This document shows positions 61,061-64,000 of a DNA stretch of 64,000 bases, in pieces. Under the pieces are notes generated by a model. It had not been told where the DNA came from, did not search any database, and worked only from the letters and a program-made list of their open reading frames with translations. Each line of letters opens with the position of its first letter. Within the stretch, counting starts at the first letter, position 1. The position numbers were made by a program, and so were the translations under genes. The stretch spans positions 261,554 to 325,553 of the forward strand of contig BCGQ01000002.1 of NCBI GenBank assembly GCA_001599355.1, given 5' to 3'. Source of the stretch: Nakazawaea peltata (lineage: Eukaryota; Ascomycota; Pichiomycetes; Alaninales; Pachysolenaceae).

Positions 61061-62857
61061 TCAAGAGATGATCTTCTCTTCATCTCCATAATGCTCTGTA
61101 ATAACTTTTCTCAGGTTTCTTAACTGTAAATCTTTGTCATCGATAAAGAAACTACCAGCGACTAACAATGTGCTTGCCATTCCAACTGCTGTGAAGAAAT
61201 TGGTTAATAATTTCCAGAAATATCTGTTCTTTGAGACTCTTGAGAAGACCAAGATCTTATCTGAGCTTCCCCCAATCAATTTCCAGTTCCTCTTTGTCAA
61301 TTTCTTTATAGGTTTGATGAACACCTCTGGTTTCTCCATTTGGTTCAAGATACTGAAGAGGTCACGAGGAATATAGTTGAATCCAAGTGGATTTTCGTCA
61401 CCACAATGTATGGATTTACCTGAAGATGTCATCAACAAATACTCCTTCTTTCTCTTGTCTTTCAAAGTTGGGAACAACAAGTCGTCACGCTTTGAGGATT
61501 GGGATGAGAAGGGATTTAAAGCATTGAATGGGATCAATGTACCAGGAATCATCTTAGGGGAGAAAAACTTACCTTCTTCTAACAAATTGTCCGTGAGATT
61601 CGACTTTGACCATTCATAAGCTTTCTGTCTTCTGAACGATTCTTCTTTGGAAAATTCGTTGGCCAGTTTCAGAGTTCTTAAGAAGTTTTCAATCGACTCG
61701 AAATGTTCTTCTTTCTTCGGTGTGTGTTTTTTCTTTTGGACTTCAGTCTCCTTTGCCAGGGTCTCATTCACTGTAGAGCCAGGAGTTGGTTCCTTTGGCT
61801 TAGGTGGGGTATAAAGATTCGCATATTTCTTTCTGATATCATTAGCAGTCAACTGATGTAATTCTGAAGAAGGTTTTTCAACAGTGGAAGAGTCAACATC
61901 TCCAATAAAGGAACTCAAGAAAGAGAAATCAGGAGTACTCTCGACTTTTTTATTGATTCCTCTAGTTTTGATTTCATCTTCAAGTTTTTGAGCTCGATCT
62001 TGAGGTTTCTTTGTCAATTCCAGTAATTTTGCAGCTGAACTATAGTTGTTTATAGTTGATGCTTTTCTTCTAAACAGAATTGGATCAAGTTCGATCTCCT
62101 GAGGGGATTCTTTGGTCTCTTTCGATTTTTTCAATGGTTTATTGAATACTTCGAGGACACCTTCAATATCTGGGTCTACCGACTTCGTTTTGGTGCTAAA
62201 GAGCTGCTTGAAAAGCAGCTCATTCTTCTGCAAATAATTGCACATTTGATATATTTTGGACACATTGCATTGTTGATGATTTGAGATATAATCACGGAAG
62301 AAAGCCGACTTGAATTTCATCAAGAGACTTTCAATGACTTGTGGATTGATTCTAGAAGCATCAGATACGACATTAGTCAAGGCTGGAGATCTCAGGAAGA
62401 AAGATTTAAGGTCGTTTAATTCTTTTGCAAAGTCCAGTTGAAAAGTGGATGGAGAAATGGGTGTGGAAGTGGAAGTGCTTGAGGAGTTTGGAGTATTTGA
62501 AGCGCCAGAAGTAGCGCCAGAAGTAGCGCCAGAAGTAGCGCCAGAAGTACTGGCGGAGGCGCCGGAGGTGGCAGTTGACGCGGTCGATGGCGCGGTCCCT
62601 GCCGTGGCAACTGATGAGCCAGTTGATACCTTGCCCGATCCATTACCCGATACCGTCCCAGTCTCAGCTCTCACTATCTTAGGCCTCTTCTTCATAGTAA
62701 CCAAATCAATCTCATACTCAATATCCTCCTCCTTCTTAACAGATGCGTAATTTCTAACATTTAATGAGTGGAGACGAACCAGTAAACCAGCTGATTTCGA
62801 TCCCCTGAATCCATCTCTCAACATTGAATACCTGCCAGGTACTCTCAATACCCTCAT
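61061..62857 (-). CDS. putative mitochondrial membrane protein of unknown function
   Basis: 598 residues from the ATG at 62857. The N terminus is a strong mitochondrial presequence (MRVLRVPGRYSMLRDGFRG, Arg-rich, acid-free). A low-complexity segment (about 70-140) holds a Thr-Ser-Gly-Ala repeat. The middle has a helical region FQLDFAKELNDLKSFFLRS. A C-terminal block (about 440-560) with LIPFNALNPFSSQSSKRDD and GFNYIPRDLFSILNQM looks conserved and is followed by one membrane segment (FFTAVGMASTLLVAGSFF). I do not recognise the family; a fast-evolving yeast factor of mitochondrial translation or complex assembly is the natural guess. Confidence 0.7.
   Translation of the reverse strand: MRVLRVPGRYSMLRDGFRGSKSAGLLVRLHSLNVRNYASVKKEEDIEYEIDLVTMKKRPKIVRAETGTVSGNGSGKVSTGSSVATAGTAPSTASTATSGASASTSGATSGATSGATSGASNTPNSSSTSTSTPISPSTFQLDFAKELNDLKSFFLRSPALTNVVSDASRINPQVIESLLMKFKSAFFRDYISNHQQCNVSKIYQMCNYLQKNELLFKQLFSTKTKSVDPDIEGVLEVFNKPLKKSKETKESPQEIELDPILFRRKASTINNYSSAAKLLELTKKPQDRAQKLEDEIKTRGINKKVESTPDFSFLSSFIGDVDSSTVEKPSSELHQLTANDIRKKYANLYTPPKPKEPTPGSTVNETLAKETEVQKKKHTPKKEEHFESIENFLRTLKLANEFSKEESFRRQKAYEWSKSNLTDNLLEEGKFFSPKMIPGTLIPFNALNPFSSQSSKRDDLLFPTLKDKRKKEYLLMTSSGKSIHCGDENPLGFNYIPRDLFSILNQMEKPEVFIKPIKKLTKRNWKLIGGSSDKILVFSRVSKNRYFWKLLTNFFTAVGMASTLLVAGSFFIDDKDLQLRNLRKVITEHYGDEEKIIS
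62502..62549. repeat. four perfect 12-bp repeats within the mitochondrial protein gene
   Basis: GCGCCAGAAGTA is repeated four times in tandem, coding Thr-Ser-Gly-Ala units on the minus strand in the disordered segment. Twelve bases keep the frame; likely polymorphic in copy number. Confidence 0.85.
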
Positions 62858-63128
62858 TGTCAATTCTTTGCTGGATCTCGTATTTGCCACACCTTCCTCA
62901 GATGATTTAACAGCTCGATCTTTATTAATCGTCGCTTAGTGAGAAAATATCTATTTACCGTAAATGGAAATTGGGAGTGCACGACAAAATTTAATCAGGT
63001 ACAGCATTAGATTGCCGTATTTGGACAGATTTGGACGAGGCGCACGACTTACGAGGAGGATACTAAATTGGGGGTAATTTATATTAAACCATTTATAAAA
63101 AGCATGAAAACAAAGTATTGAAGAACAA
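62858..63128. other. promoter of the mitochondrial protein gene
   Basis: 271 bp. GTGCACGAC (62977-62985) and GCGCACGAC (63040-63048) are two inverse copies of the recurrent motif, 63 bp apart. AT-rich permease 3' end from 63070. Confidence 0.5.
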
Positions 63129-64000
63129 TTAGCTAGATTCAGATTGAGCATCGTGAACTGTTGGACTTACGGTCTTGTCCAAAGATTTTCTTTGAGTGAC
63201 ATGACCTTTGGTGTGATATTCCAGTTCAGCAATGGCTTCAACAGCCTCTTTGTAGTCCTCATCGACAGTGACAACTGGTCCTGTGTAATGCTTACGAGCA
63301 GAGAGTAACCACCAGCCACCTGCAAGGAAGAAGACGAATCCTAAAATGACAACAGTGTAGTTCATATCTTCTGGGGTGACAGGGATATAGTTAGGGAAGA
63401 CAAATACGATGGAGACAATGATAGTCCATAAGCAAGCGTAACCCATGACGAATTTGGAGAATCTTCCCATGGTGAATGGACCCTTCTTAACACCCATTTT
63501 CTCGGCATTGAAAAGGTATAATCCAATGACAATGATATAAGACCAGTCGGTAGCGATAGCACAGGCCGAGAAGATGGCATTCATAGCAATGGTAGAACCC
63601 AAGTTGATCAAAGAAATGATAGAGTTGATAGTAGCCAACAACCAGATGGCTCTCAATGGGTTGTTGGTGGTCTTGTTGATGACATTCAAGTTCTTGGAGT
63701 AAGGGAAGAAGTTGTCTCTAGCCAATGACCACATAGATCTAGAAGTGTAACACATGGCAACGGCACCACAGAACCAAATAATGACAAAGGTCAAGGATAA
63801 ATAAGCAGTGGCAGCAGTCTTACCCAAGACATCGTAGAACAATTGGACAATTGGTTGACCAGTTGGAGTGTTCAATAATTTCTCAATATCGTCACCCATG
63901 ACAATAGCAAAGACAACACACAAGATCCAACCCAAGACGGCAGTGGTGGTCAAAGCAGATGCAATAGCCAAAGGAACTTGTCTAGCAGCACCCTTGGATT
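63129..64000 (-). CDS. amino-acid/GABA/choline permease, C-terminal part
   Basis: APC-superfamily permease of the ACT group (UGA4, HNM1, BIO5, TPO5 relatives), plasma membrane or vacuole. The frame is open to the window end, so the N terminus is missing; about 290 residues are present. The visible part starts SKGAARQVPLAIASALTTTAVLGW and contains about seven membrane segments; FCGAVAMCYTSRSMWSLARDN is a family hallmark, and a cytoplasmic C-terminal tail with KSLDKTVSPTVHDAQSESS follows. The closest relative cannot be decided from the tail alone. Confidence 0.85.
   Translation of the reverse strand, partial: SKGAARQVPLAIASALTTTAVLGWILCVVFAIVMGDDIEKLLNTPTGQPIVQLFYDVLGKTAATAYLSLTFVIIWFCGAVAMCYTSRSMWSLARDNFFPYSKNLNVINKTTNNPLRAIWLLATINSIISLINLGSTIAMNAIFSACAIATDWSYIIVIGLYLFNAEKMGVKKGPFTMGRFSKFVMGYACLWTIIVSIVFVFPNYIPVTPEDMNYTVVILGFVFFLAGGWWLLSARKHYTGPVVTVDEDYKEAVEAIAELEYHTKGHVTQRKSLDKTVSPTVHDAQSESS

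Overview
This is a gene-dense window from a budding-yeast (Saccharomycotina) nuclear chromosome: compact, mostly intronless genes, TACTAAC branch points, and a full set of yeast housekeeping genes. The most important observation concerns the genetic code. CTG codons fall repeatedly on positions that are alanine in orthologues (FKS1, CRC1, YDJ1 J domain, GAS, AYR1, NOP2, KAP95, TMA16, RIM20), and EAF7 carries a run of six CTG codons in an otherwise Ala/Ser/Thr-rich tail. This points to a yeast that reads CUG as alanine, the code known from Pachysolen tannophilus and relatives (Nakazawaea, Peterozyma). Every leucine translated from CTG with the standard table should be re-read as alanine here; gene limits do not change. 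The orthologue residues were compared from memory, not by alignment.

Layout. 0-6 kb: 3' two thirds of the glucan synthase FKS1, a GAS-family glucanosyltransferase, TIM21. 6-10 kb: tRNA-Arg(CCG), spliced RPL26, and a 6-phosphofructo-2-kinase-like protein with a degenerate phosphatase half. 10-18 kb: CAX4, KAP95, CRC1, COX23 (spliced), NCS2. 18-26.6 kb: a TRAPPC11-type TRAPP subunit (absent from S. cerevisiae), FPR1 (spliced, with an in-frame mitochondrial-type extension), EAF7, NAM9, MTQ1. 26.7-35 kb: TRM6 and NOP2 (divergent), ARP5 and SRV2 (divergent; SRV2 spliced). 36-43 kb: YDJ1, a small membrane protein of unknown function, a DHA1 MFS transporter, a Q-rich protein of unknown function. 43-48 kb: sparse region around a SUN-family wall protein, with long non-coding flanks. 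48-64 kb: MOD5, AYR1, RIM20, CEF1, EFR3, CAF20, TMA16, an unrecognised mitochondrial-type protein, and the 3' part of a UGA4-like permease.

Themes. Cell-wall building (FKS1, GAS, SUN), mitochondrial biogenesis (TIM21, CRC1, COX23, NAM9, MTQ1, mitochondrial forms of MOD5 and perhaps FPR1), RNA modification and ribosome or translation functions (NCS2, TRM6, NOP2, MOD5, RPL26, TMA16, CAF20), and trafficking or signalling (TRAPPC11, RIM20, EFR3). Many pairs are divergent with 150-400 bp shared promoters. An intergenic motif of the form RGTCGTGCRC recurs across the window. I see no transposon, virus-like element or CRISPR array.
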